From Methylomicrobium sp. wino1 (GTDB lineage: Bacteria > Pseudomonadota > Gammaproteobacteria > Methylococcales > Methylomonadaceae), in NCBI RefSeq assembly GCF_003932755.1, contig NZ_CP024202.1, forward strand, positions 1,984,001-2,048,000: a stretch of 64,000 bases of DNA, written 5' to 3'. Every line of letters begins with the position of its first letter. Position 1 is the first letter of the stretch. The position numbers were made by a program, and so were the translations under genes. Below, in pieces: positions 43,607 to 51,784 of the stretch. A model generated the notes under the pieces. The model was not told the DNA's origin. It saw nothing but the letters and a program-made list of their open reading frames with translations, and searched no databases.

Positions 43607-43772
43607 ATGGTTGCCATGGTTGTTATGGTAATCGCCGCATCCATGGCAAATGCGGTGATTAAAAGAGCTAATTGCTCAATTTTATTAATTATTTTTTCTC
43701 AGATTAAATTCTCGACTTAAGCGGGTTGATAATCTGTGTCACGCTTGAAAATCTTCGATTTCATCGTTTACA

Positions 43773-44525
43773 TTACACTAACTTTCTGCGCCAGGAAGTC
43801 GCCAGGCCGATCATTGCTGTTCCCATCAGCCAAATAGCCCCTGGAACAGGTACATGGCTAACTGGTGCCGAACATGTAGTGCAACTAGAGCCCATTACTT
43901 CAAAAAGATATGGCGATCCGTGTGCTCCGAGTGGATTCCAATAAGCGGCATAATACTGACCATCATGGTTGGCTCCGTTATAAGACCATTCTATGGAATG
44001 CGACAGGCTTTCATTGGTGAGAAAGAGCCAATAGGCTGTGTTTGGTTGTAAAAGCGCCGCTTCATTGGGATCTTGCGACGGTGCGTCGAACCAGACGTCA
44101 TTTCCGCCAAAATGCTCCAGGTTCACAAAGCTGTCGGGTATTGATAAGTCGAACAGCTTGTCTCCGGGAATGTGAGAATCCCCTCCCAAAAAGTTGTTGC
44201 TATAAACAGCTAGCGATATGCCGTCGTTTCCGGATGAATCCTTAAGAGAGACTAAGTCGCCCGAAAAGTGACTGCCTGACGCTAAAGATAGGCGGACGCT
44301 GTCTAATGTGCAGCCATTTGGACAATTAAAAGGATCTACCGTAAATCGGCCGGCCGCCCATTCAGGTTCGTCGCCCTCAAAAAAGGGCGCATTAAGCCCT
44401 TCGCCGCCGAAATATCCAAAGGGGAAAGTATTGTAGATAGAAACTGACGCAGAAGCGGTGCCGGCAAAAAGGCCCAGTGCAACGGCAGCGCTTAATTTTT
44501 TTAACGGTGCTTTAATTTTCAACAT
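43773..44525 (-). CDS. Exported PEP-CTERM protein
   Basis: A 250-residue secreted protein. Signal peptide over residues 1-26 (LSAAVALGLFAGTASA). The middle is a beta-rich domain with CPNGCTLDSVRLSLASGSHF and repeated Asn/Gly/Asp-rich turns, typical of PEP-CTERM choice-of-anchor substrates. The C-terminus has CTTCSAP, then the sorting tail VPVPGAIWLMGTAMIGLATS and basic end WRRKLV. An exosortase would process it at the surface. A structured leader is possible upstream (44555-44640). Confidence 0.88.
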   Translation of the reverse strand: MLKIKAPLKKLSAAVALGLFAGTASASVSIYNTFPFGYFGGEGLNAPFFEGDEPEWAAGRFTVDPFNCPNGCTLDSVRLSLASGSHFSGDLVSLKDSSGNDGISLAVYSNNFLGGDSHIPGDKLFDLSIPDSFVNLEHFGGNDVWFDAPSQDPNEAALLQPNTAYWLFLTNESLSHSIEWSYNGANHDGQYYAAYWNPLGAHGSPYLFEVMGSSCTTCSAPVSHVPVPGAIWLMGTAMIGLATSWRRKLV

Positions 44526-45663
44526 AATTACCTCTAAATATGTTTGAAATTAAGTGCGGCCAGACTATCTGATGCAACATGGAAGGTATCAGATTCTTGG
44601 CTTTCCGCCCCCGCCTCGCGACGGGTAAGGCTTTTAACTTAATCGAGCTAAAAAATCCCTAATGTTTCAAGTTGTCTGGCTCGAGCAATTAAATGTGAGT
44701 ATCGCCGAACCGTCCATAATCTAGGCATCATCCCAAATGCCTCATAAATTATTCGTTAGTTCCGTTAAAACGCGCTTAAGGTAGAAAGCATTTCATACGT
44801 TAAATGCGCTTTAGCTTGCCATATATCGTTGTGTGTAATTGGCAAAGCATTTTTGTTGTTTTCGCATAAATCCAATGCATAGGGCGTGCCATCAGTTGAT
44901 TTTGTTATTGCAAGGCATTGAATTGTCAATTAAATAAAATGCATTTTGTGACGGAAAGCATGTTTTTTATGTGGCTGATTTTCTTGATGTAAAAATTATT
45001 GACAGTTTCTTGTCTTAACAAAAGCTTAAAACGATTAAATCCGCTAAGCGCCAAGAAATGAAAATATGCATTGATAATGAGAACTGGTAGCGTTTCTAAG
45101 ATTATTGTTTGTAAACACATGAAATACAATGGAAGTGTGGTCCGTTATAACAGGCCATTTTGTTCTTTGGGGTGTTTAGGTTTGCCGAAGGATTGGATGA
45201 AAAATTTGATGTAAAAAATTTTGACAAATGATGCAATAAATCGAATTAACGTTAAGAAAAATCGTCTTTTTTCTTGTAAAAGAATTATGAAGGGTGTTAG
45301 TCGGCTTGTTTTTTGCTTAATCTTTAATAAATTAATGTATGGAAAAACAAATGTATAGGGATGACCGGGTATTTTTGGATGTCTTGCAAGGCTAAATGAT
45401 CTGCTCCGGAATAAGTGTTAAATATTCTGACATAAGGTCTGATAAGAGAATCTATTTTGATTTGAATAAAAGATTTTGACTCGCAAAAAGGGTAATCGTT
45501 TAGCCCTCACTACGTACCAAGCATCCCGTTTTAGACGAAAAGAATCTGTATAAGCGACAGTTATCACGCGCTGGAGCGGTGGGAGCGAGAAGAACATTTT
45601 TTACCATCGGCGTTAATAAACTTGACGTATCCGTGAAATCCTATACAATGCTCGCTCTTCAAC
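44526..45663. other. AT-rich gene-free region of about 1.1 kb
   Basis: Holds the leader of the PEP-CTERM gene (44526-44640) and then about 1 kb of AT-rich DNA in which I see no supported gene. An open frame at 44926-45129 on the minus strand has no ribosome site and no recognisable protein. Near 45570-45600 is a CGCTGGAGCGGTGGGAGCGA fragment of the CGTTCCCAC family. The tRNA promoter should be at about 45620-45660. Confidence 0.6.
44555..44640 (-). promoter_or_regulatory. Candidate structured leader RNA of the PEP-CTERM gene
   Basis: On the minus strand, CCCGUC-GCGA-GGCGGG (44625-44610) is a hairpin with a GNRA tetraloop. It is followed by GGCGGAAAGCC and then a long hairpin AUCUGAU...AUCAGAU (44594-44567), extended by AGA/UCU and CC/GG. 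This order (GNRA-capped helix, purine-rich AAAGCC joiner, second helix) recalls the cyclic di-GMP-I riboswitch, but the closing GGGUUGCC element of that motif is not seen, so it may be another RNA. Confidence 0.3.
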
Positions 45664-45740
45664 GGAGCGGTAGTTCAGTTGGTTAGAATACCGGCCTGTC
45701 ACGCCGGGGGTCGCGGGTTCGAGTCCCGTCCGCTCCGCCA
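45664..45740 (+). tRNA. tRNA-Asp (anticodon GTC)
   Basis: A 77-base cloverleaf with encoded CCA. The acceptor stem GGAGCGG pairs with CCGCTCC; the D-loop is AGTTCAGTTGGTTAGAAT; the anticodon arm CCGGC-CTGTCAC-GCCGG gives GTC; the T arm is GCGGG-TTCGAGT-CCCGT. Discriminator G plus CCA ends at 45740. No other tRNA or rRNA is adjacent. Confidence 0.97.
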
Positions 45741-45748
45741 ACATTTCC

Positions 45749-46513
45749 TCAGGCAGGGTTATCGCTGTCGATATAACTGCATTTTATTTCGAAATGCAGT
45801 TCTGTTTTCCTCATCAATTCCTTGATTCCAAATCTCTCGGTTGCATGGTGTCCGCCTGCGAACATATGAATGCCGTGTTCTTGGCTGTCATGCCAGTCAT
45901 GCTCGCTGATTTCTCCGGTTATATAGGCATCGAGTCCTTCATTTGCCGCCAACTTCCATTCGCGATTCGCGCCGCCGGTAATGATGCCGATCGAATGAAT
46001 CGATTGTTTTTCATTGGGCGAAGCCAGAATAACCGGATGGTTCAGTACGGATTCCAATATTTGCCGTAGTTGCGACGCCGAAAGCGGCTTGTCGTAAGTT
46101 CCCTTGATGCCGGTCGCGCAGCCCTTATAATCGCCGAAAGGTTCTTGCCGCATGCAACCGATTAGTCTGCCTAACACCGCTGCATTACCGACTTCAGGAT
46201 GGCCGTCCAAAGGCAAATGATAAGCGAACAGGTTCATATCGTTTCGAACTAAAGGCAATACGCGATTGGCAAAAGGGCCCGTCAGCGTGCGTGCGCCGTG
46301 AAAGTCCCAAAATAGGCCGTGATGAACAACTAAGGCCTTGGCTTGTTGCTCGATGGCTTGGAAAATCGAATCGCGTGTTGCCGACACGGCAAAGGCAATT
46401 TTATCGATAGTGTCGGTACCTTCGATCTGCAATCCATTCGGGCCGTAATCTTTATAAGCATCAGGAGTCAGCAGGGTATGGTAAAAATCGTTCAATTGTT
46501 GGCGGCTGATCAT
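45749..46513 (-). CDS. Nif3-like dinuclear metal-centre protein (YbgI)
   Basis: A 254-residue Nif3/YbgI protein (annotated elsewhere as GTP cyclohydrolase I type 2 homologue). Metal-binding blocks are visible: ALVVHHGLFW, FAYHLPLDGHPEVGN, GITGG-like IGIITGGANREW and MFAGGHHATERFGI. Such proteins form ring-shaped hexamers with two metals per subunit; the physiological substrate is unsettled. It lies 14 bases downstream of the Nudix gene, likely in one transcript, and its 3' end meets the tRNA. Confidence 0.92.
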   Translation of the reverse strand: MISRQQLNDFYHTLLTPDAYKDYGPNGLQIEGTDTIDKIAFAVSATRDSIFQAIEQQAKALVVHHGLFWDFHGARTLTGPFANRVLPLVRNDMNLFAYHLPLDGHPEVGNAAVLGRLIGCMRQEPFGDYKGCATGIKGTYDKPLSASQLRQILESVLNHPVILASPNEKQSIHSIGIITGGANREWKLAANEGLDAYITGEISEHDWHDSQEHGIHMFAGGHHATERFGIKELMRKTELHFEIKCSYIDSDNPA

Positions 46514-46527
46514 CGTTTAGTCCTTAT

Positions 46528-47067
46528 TCATTTTTCATAGCGACGCCAAAGCGTTTTAAAAGTCTCGGTTAACGTAGCGTCTTCGTCGTTAACCCGAGTG
46601 TCGATCTCCTTCGTATCAAACCATCGTCCTTCTTCGATTTCCTCGGCGGCTAGCGAAAACGGCCCGTTATGATCGCAACGGTAGACTTTAATGAATTCCA
46701 TGCCGGTGACGGGGGTCGCAGATAACTTAAATAACAGGCTAAGTCTATCGACTTGAACTCCGAGTTCTTCATGAAGCTCCCTTAAAGCGCATTCGTCGTA
46801 ATCTTCGCCGACATCGACGTGCCCGGCAGCCGAGCTATCCCATAATCCGGGATTGATGTCCTTGGTTAGAGAGCGTTTTTGTAAAAATAATAAATTCGAA
46901 TTGTTAAAGACTAAAATATGCACGGCCCTATGAAGTAGTCGGTCACGATGAATGATACTTCGCAGCGCGCTACCGATCACGCGGTCGTTTTCGTCTACGA
47001 TAGATAAGGGTTCTTGATGCATGGCGAAAATGGATTTTGGCAAAAGCCCGTATAAAGCCTTTTTCAC
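46528..47067 (-). CDS. Nudix hydrolase (YfcD/Idi-like)
   Basis: A 179-residue Nudix protein. The box reads GHVDVGEDYDECALRELHEELGV, here split as GHVDVGEDYDE and REL-HEELGV, satisfying G(5x)E(7x)REUxEExGU. Preceding LLHRAVHILVFNNSNLLFLQ and LWDSSAAGHV resemble isopentenyl-diphosphate isomerase-like and YfcD-type Nudix enzymes. The substrate is unknown. A second in-frame ATG at residue 16 (MHQEPLSIV) could be the true start, since the first 15 residues are not typical. Confidence 0.88.
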   Translation of the reverse strand: MKKALYGLLPKSIFAMHQEPLSIVDENDRVIGSALRSIIHRDRLLHRAVHILVFNNSNLLFLQKRSLTKDINPGLWDSSAAGHVDVGEDYDECALRELHEELGVQVDRLSLLFKLSATPVTGMEFIKVYRCDHNGPFSLAAEEIEEGRWFDTKEIDTRVNDEDATLTETFKTLWRRYEK

Positions 47068-47339
47068 GTTAATAAGTCAATAGAAGCACGCGTCTGCTTG
47101 AAGGGGAATGAGGGAAGGGATAGATGAATCAGGCGTTCGATGCTGATTTTAAATAGCGGTAAGGCTTGGCTTTTACCGCGAAGAATTGGAAATTATAGAA
47201 CTGAACCTCCCGGTCAATGACTAAGCATAAAACCGGGTGGTCCAACTATCTCCGGTTAAGAGTCTATCAGGACTAATCTTATTTAAAATAGCAAAAAAAG
47301 TTTATAAACTATAAAGCATAGGTTTATAGTGGCAACAAT

Positions 47340-48275
47340 ATGGATAAATTAAATAATATAAAAGTGTTTTGCAGAATTGTAGAATTGGGCACATTTGCAG
47401 CCGTCGCACGCGAAATGAAAGTATCGGCAATGATGGTGAGCAAATACATGGCACAACTCGAGGAATCACTCGGCGTGGCCTTGTTGAATAGAACGACCCG
47501 CAAGATTAGTTTGACCGAAGCCGGGGAGAGTTATTACGCGAGAAGCAAGCCTTTACTAGACGAATTCGCCGAGCTGGATGAAGATATGGCCGAATTGGGG
47601 CAAAATGTCAAAGGCGTTTTAAAGATTGCCGCACCGATCGATTTCGGCGGTATTTATATGGTGCCGGCGATCAATGCCTATCAAAGCGAACACCCGAATG
47701 TTAAAGTCATGATGTCGTTGCAAAACGCGCATATTAATTTGAGCGAGGGCATTTATGATTTATCGATATTGGTTTCAAACTCACTTGAACTAGGTGTCGT
47801 GGCCAGAAAGATCGCGGAAACTCGGTTATGTACATTCGCTTCGCCAGGCTATATAGCCAAATATGGCGAGCCGAGACGCATAGAAGATTTGAGTCGTCAT
47901 CATTGCTTGCATTATATCGATACGCCCCATGAGGATTATTGGGTTTTTAATGTCGATGGCGAGGAAAAAAAATTACGCACCACTTGGCACTTCGCATCGA
48001 ATAACGGCAGGGCATTGTGTCAGGCCGCGTCGTTGGGCATGGGTATTACCCAGGCGCCCGAAATTTCAGTTGCCAATTACTTGGAGCAGGGAAAGTTAGT
48101 GGAAATATTAAAAGATTACCGGATTCCCTCGCTGTCTATTTATGCCACTTATATGCAGAGAAGATTTATTCCGGCGAAAATATCCACATTCGTGAATTTT
48201 TTGAGCCGATATTTTGATTGGCAAATGAATGCCGGGGCGGTTAGAACAAAAAAGAGGGAGGCTGGAGTGTCGTAG
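47340..48275 (+). CDS. LysR-family transcriptional regulator
   Basis: A 311-residue LysR regulator. Residues 1-60 form the winged helix-turn-helix (FCRIVELGTFAAVAREMKVS, LEESLGVALLNRTTRKISLT). The effector domain spans about 90-295 (VKGVLKIAAPIDFGGIYMVP; GRALCQAASLGMGITQAPEI). This is the CrgA/DsdC-like subgroup with LNRTTRK and TEAG. No divergent target gene lies upstream; the spacer at 47068-47339 is 270 bases. The target and effector are unknown. The C-terminal 20 residues are Lys/Arg-rich. Confidence 0.93.
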   Translation: MDKLNNIKVFCRIVELGTFAAVAREMKVSAMMVSKYMAQLEESLGVALLNRTTRKISLTEAGESYYARSKPLLDEFAELDEDMAELGQNVKGVLKIAAPIDFGGIYMVPAINAYQSEHPNVKVMMSLQNAHINLSEGIYDLSILVSNSLELGVVARKIAETRLCTFASPGYIAKYGEPRRIEDLSRHHCLHYIDTPHEDYWVFNVDGEEKKLRTTWHFASNNGRALCQAASLGMGITQAPEISVANYLEQGKLVEILKDYRIPSLSIYATYMQRRFIPAKISTFVNFLSRYFDWQMNAGAVRTKKREAGVS

Positions 48276-48527
48276 GGTACCTTACGACACTCTAACATTT
48301 GCGTGATTTTCCATCGCGCTGGATGGCTAACAGATCCTTATGGTTTTTGTGTTACATCGTTCCCACGCTCTGCGCTTGCCGTTATACACATCTCTTTGAG
48401 ATACGCTGTGGGCCGTCCAGCGCGATGGCAACATCACGCAATCGCCGGAACTCTATAGGGTACACTACGGTAGTGACGCTCTGCCTGGGAATGATCGAGC
48501 GTCTATAATTTTTAAATCAGAGTCATT
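48276..48527. repeat. CGTTCCCAC-type palindrome block
   Basis: Contains ATCGTTCCCACGCTCTGCGC (48356), ACACATCTCTTTGAGAT, CCAGCGCGATGG (48416) matching CCATCGCGCTGG inverted (48312), and GTGACGCTCTGCCTGGGAAT (48474). These match pieces of the blocks at 33240 and 36815. No gene. Confidence 0.6.
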
Positions 48528-49118
48528 ATGGCAAGACGATATGAACATAGCCAGGAAGAGATCAAAGCAATGGTTATGCATGCGGCGAATCAAATTATTG
48601 TCGAACAGGGCGGGGCGGCTTTAAATGTTCGTAAAATCGCGATGGATATCGGCTATACCGTCGGTAGCATCTATATGGTTTTTGAAAACATGGCCGATTT
48701 GGTTCTTCATGTTAATGCCGAAACCTTGGATGAGATCGCCGATGTGCTGAATACAGTTGCGACGGGTTCGACTTCTCGAGATTTGGAAGAAATAGCCAAA
48801 GCTTATTTAATGTTTGCCCATTTAAACTTTAATCGATGGTCGATGTTATTCGGCAATCGATTTGTCGATAGCGGGCACTTTCCGGACTGGTATCGGACAA
48901 AATCGGCTCGGTTGGGGGAGATAATAGCAAAGCAAATAGCTCGGCTACATCCGGAAAATAACTCGCAACAAAACCAACGCATCGGGAATGCATTATGGGG
49001 CGGTGTCCACGGCGTTTGTTTATTGTCGATAAACGGCAAGCCGGATAAGGAGTCTTTACAAGAAGCAGAGGAAACTTTGCGGGCTCTGGTTTGGGCTTTT
49101 GTTGGCGGGGAGCGGTGA
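48528..49118 (+). CDS. TetR-family transcriptional regulator
   Basis: A 196-residue TetR-type regulator. The N-terminal helix-turn-helix is ALNVRKIAMDIGYTVGSIYM followed by VFENMADLVLHVNAETLDE. The C-terminal half (about 70-190) is all helical and contains FNRWSMLFGNRF and NALWGGVHGVCLL, resembling the TetR_C_33/WHG-type ligand domain. The neighbour downstream is the convergent aas gene. The ligand and targets are unknown. Confidence 0.9.
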   Translation: MARRYEHSQEEIKAMVMHAANQIIVEQGGAALNVRKIAMDIGYTVGSIYMVFENMADLVLHVNAETLDEIADVLNTVATGSTSRDLEEIAKAYLMFAHLNFNRWSMLFGNRFVDSGHFPDWYRTKSARLGEIIAKQIARLHPENNSQQNQRIGNALWGGVHGVCLLSINGKPDKESLQEAEETLRALVWAFVGGER

Positions 49119-49200
49119 ACGGTTATTAATAAGCAGTGAATAGGGAAGGGGAAAGGGGAAATTTAGGACTTGACGAGTGCTTTAAATGCATCATCATTTC

Positions 49201-49278
49201 GCTAACCGCTAACCGCTAACCGCTAACCGCTAACCGCTAACCGCTAACCGCTAACCGCTAACCGCTAACCGCTAACCG
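49201..49278. repeat. Heptamer tandem array GCTAACC, 11 units
   Basis: Eleven uninterrupted copies of GCTAACC. The array runs into the 3' end of aas: the aas stop codon (49272-49274) and last glycine codons lie in the final unit. A diverged relative (AGTTAGC) lies at 4886, and single units occur near 370. Bases upstream (49145-49180) share GAAAGGGGAAATTTAGG with 310-335. Confidence 0.95.
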
Positions 49279-51410
49279 CCCTTAGCCAACTCTGTAGCCG
49301 CAGGATAATCGATCTTACCGCTCGCCAAAACCGGCACCTTATCGACAATCATTATCTTTTTCGGTAGAACAATTTTAGAGACGCCTTCGGCGACCGCTTC
49401 CAAATCGTGGGTCGATGCCGATTTTTGCGTGGTCAGCAAAATAATCTGCTCGCCTTTTTTCTCGTCGGGCAGAGTGACTGCAGCATGAGTCGCATCCGGC
49501 CAAGCCTTGGTAGCTAACTGTTCGACGACAGTCAACGAAACCATTTCTCCGGCTATTTTGGCGAAGCGTTTACTGCGGCCTTTGATCGTAATGAAACCCT
49601 CATCGTCGACATCGACGATATCGCCGGTATCGTACCAGCCTTCGCCGTAAACCGACTTAGGCGGCACCAGTTGTCCCGGGTTTTTCGCCAGCAAATAACC
49701 TTGCATGATGTTAGGACCTTTAACATGCAGTTGTCCGCCTTGTTCGATACCCGGTATCGGCTCCAGCTTGTATTCCATTTTCGGCATGAAACGTCCTACC
49801 GTGCCGGCCTTAAATTCCATCGGCGTATTGACCGAAGTTACCGGAGCGGTTTCAGTGGCGCCGTAACCTTCGAGAATACGAATGCCGAACTTTTCCGACC
49901 AAATTTGCCGTGTGCCATCCTGCAATTTTTCGGCGCCGGCTACGACATAACGCATGTTGTAAAAATCGTAGGCATGGGCTTTTTTCGCATAAGCGGCTAA
50001 AAACGTATTGGTGCCGAACATGATTGTCGCATTGAGTTCGTAAGCCATCTCAGGAACGATTGCATAATGCAAAGGCGACGGATAAAAGAACGTAGTCATG
50101 CCGTTCAATATCGGCAGCATCGTGCCGACGGTAAAGCCGAACGAATGGAACATCGGCAGAAAATTAAGTACGACATCTTGCGCGTTAAAATTGATCCTCG
50201 CCTCCAATTGCTTGTGATTGGCTAGAATGTTGGCATGCGATAACACGACACCTTTCGGTGTGCCTTCCGAACCGGAGGTAAATAAAATCACTGCAGGATC
50301 GTCGTAGCTGAACTCGGTGTGTTTATACCAAATATTGGCGGTTTTGCATTTAACCAAGCCGACCAGCTTACTTAACGGGGTGATTTGATTAGCTAAGTCT
50401 TCGAGATAAAGCAGATCGACCTGTTGGCTTAATCGATCAGCTTCATCTTGCAATTTTGCCAGCTCAATAAAGCGGCGCGAAGTCAGCACGGTCTTAATTT
50501 TTGCTGTGGAGCAGGCCGAAAGCATGCCGGCCGAACCAGTCGAGAAATTCAGCATGGCCGGCGTACGGCCGTAAAGCTGAAGACTTAAAACCGTGCATAA
50601 TGTTTTAGTCGAATTCGGCAGCATGACTCCGACATTTTCCCCGGTTACGGTGATTTTTTTAAAGACGCGGCCAAGGCACAGCGTCGCCGTGATCAATCGG
50701 TCGTAGGATAACGGCTTGCGTTCGAGATCCTCGGCAACCGTGTGTTTGCCGCCGTGAATACTGCGGGCTTCGAGCAAAGCGGCAAAAATGCTTTGCTGAT
50801 AATGGCTCGTCGCGAACATCATATCGGTCATGATATCGGCAAGAATTTGGCCGCAAAAATGACGACGATGGCGGCCTCGCAAGTCGTCAGGTGCTTTGAT
50901 AGTGGTCGGCGGAAGAATTTGTATCGTAATCTTCGGGAAAAGTCGCAGCCTCACGATATTACGCAATTTCGAGAAATGCGTGTATTCGGCGCCTTTAATC
51001 CGAATCGGTAAAACGGTGGCCTGCGATTTGTCGGCGACCATGCCCGGGCCGTCGTATATCTTCATGACCGAGCCGGTCACTGTGATGCGGCCTTCGGGAA
51101 AAATCACCGTTTTGGTCGGACTCTTCAAATGATTGATCAGCTCTTTTAGCGACATCGGGTGGGTCGGGTCCATAGGAAACACTTTCGATAACTTCAAGAA
51201 CGGTTTTAGCCACCAGCGTTCCGATATTTGCGTATTGATTGCGAAAGTAATATCGTCCGGTAAAAAAACACCGAGCAATAGCGGGTCGAGAAACGACGTG
51301 TGATTGGAAATGATCATTACGCGGGAGCCGGCCTTATGATAGTTTTCGAGGCCATTGAGTTCGACTTTAAAGATAAAAGTCAGTAGCCGATGTAAAAAGG
51401 GTTTCAACAT
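49272..51410 (-). CDS. aas: Aas-type fusion: lysophospholipid acyltransferase and acyl-ACP synthetase
   Basis: A 712-residue bifunctional protein. Residues 1-200 are a PlsC acyltransferase with HTSFLDP (HX4D, His37-Asp42) and FPEGRITVTG. Residues 220-710 are an AMP-forming acyl-activating enzyme with VILFTSGSEGTPKGVVLSH (about residue 375), GYGATETAP, YDTGDIVDVDDEG and KIAGEMVSL. In E. coli Aas reacylates lysophosphatidylethanolamine using acyl-ACP. The LplT flippase domain or gene is absent. The ATG at 51410 follows GAGGAAG; the TTG at 51425 overlaps that ribosome site and is rejected. The stop codon sits in the heptamer array. Confidence 0.92.
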   Translation of the reverse strand: MLKPFLHRLLTFIFKVELNGLENYHKAGSRVMIISNHTSFLDPLLLGVFLPDDITFAINTQISERWWLKPFLKLSKVFPMDPTHPMSLKELINHLKSPTKTVIFPEGRITVTGSVMKIYDGPGMVADKSQATVLPIRIKGAEYTHFSKLRNIVRLRLFPKITIQILPPTTIKAPDDLRGRHRRHFCGQILADIMTDMMFATSHYQQSIFAALLEARSIHGGKHTVAEDLERKPLSYDRLITATLCLGRVFKKITVTGENVGVMLPNSTKTLCTVLSLQLYGRTPAMLNFSTGSAGMLSACSTAKIKTVLTSRRFIELAKLQDEADRLSQQVDLLYLEDLANQITPLSKLVGLVKCKTANIWYKHTEFSYDDPAVILFTSGSEGTPKGVVLSHANILANHKQLEARINFNAQDVVLNFLPMFHSFGFTVGTMLPILNGMTTFFYPSPLHYAIVPEMAYELNATIMFGTNTFLAAYAKKAHAYDFYNMRYVVAGAEKLQDGTRQIWSEKFGIRILEGYGATETAPVTSVNTPMEFKAGTVGRFMPKMEYKLEPIPGIEQGGQLHVKGPNIMQGYLLAKNPGQLVPPKSVYGEGWYDTGDIVDVDDEGFITIKGRSKRFAKIAGEMVSLTVVEQLATKAWPDATHAAVTLPDEKKGEQIILLTTQKSASTHDLEAVAEGVSKIVLPKKIMIVDKVPVLASGKIDYPAATELAKGG

Positions 51411-51784
51411 GATGCGCTTCCTCAAGCATTATTATTTTTTTAATAGACTATAAAAATAGCATATTGTCCCATCGAAGTATTCGGGATTGTACCAAGATAA
51501 GTATTCAGGCCTTATTGACTGTAATTGATACTTCATGCATCAAAAACAAGACGGCGACTTGGTTTCCCACTTTCCTCGTTCCCACCGCTCCAGCGTGGGA
51601 ATGCATACCGATCTTGTTTCGGCCGCCAAGGTATGGGTTCCTACGGAGGACCGTGGGAACCATCGGAAAGTTATTTTTTTACCGTATCCTAAATTCTACG
51701 ATCGATTCAAACATGAGAAAAAACAAACCGACGGCGCTATAATGGCCCGATGAAAAATCATTTGCCGGTCTCAGTCTTTCGTCA
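51411..51784. other. Spacer between aas and sbcC with CGTTCCCAC repeat
   Basis: 374 bases. CTCGTTCCCACCGCTCCAGC at 51572 through GACCGTGGGAACC (51650-51662) repeats 36812-36900. The rest should carry divergent promoters. No good ribosome site precedes sbcC. Confidence 0.6.

Noticed and set aside
44926-45129. Minus-strand open frame in AT-rich DNA
   Set aside because: No ribosome site, unusual composition and no recognisable features; chance frame in an AT-rich region.
49201-49278. Possible CRISPR array
   Set aside because: The units are direct heptamers without spacers, and no cas genes are nearby.
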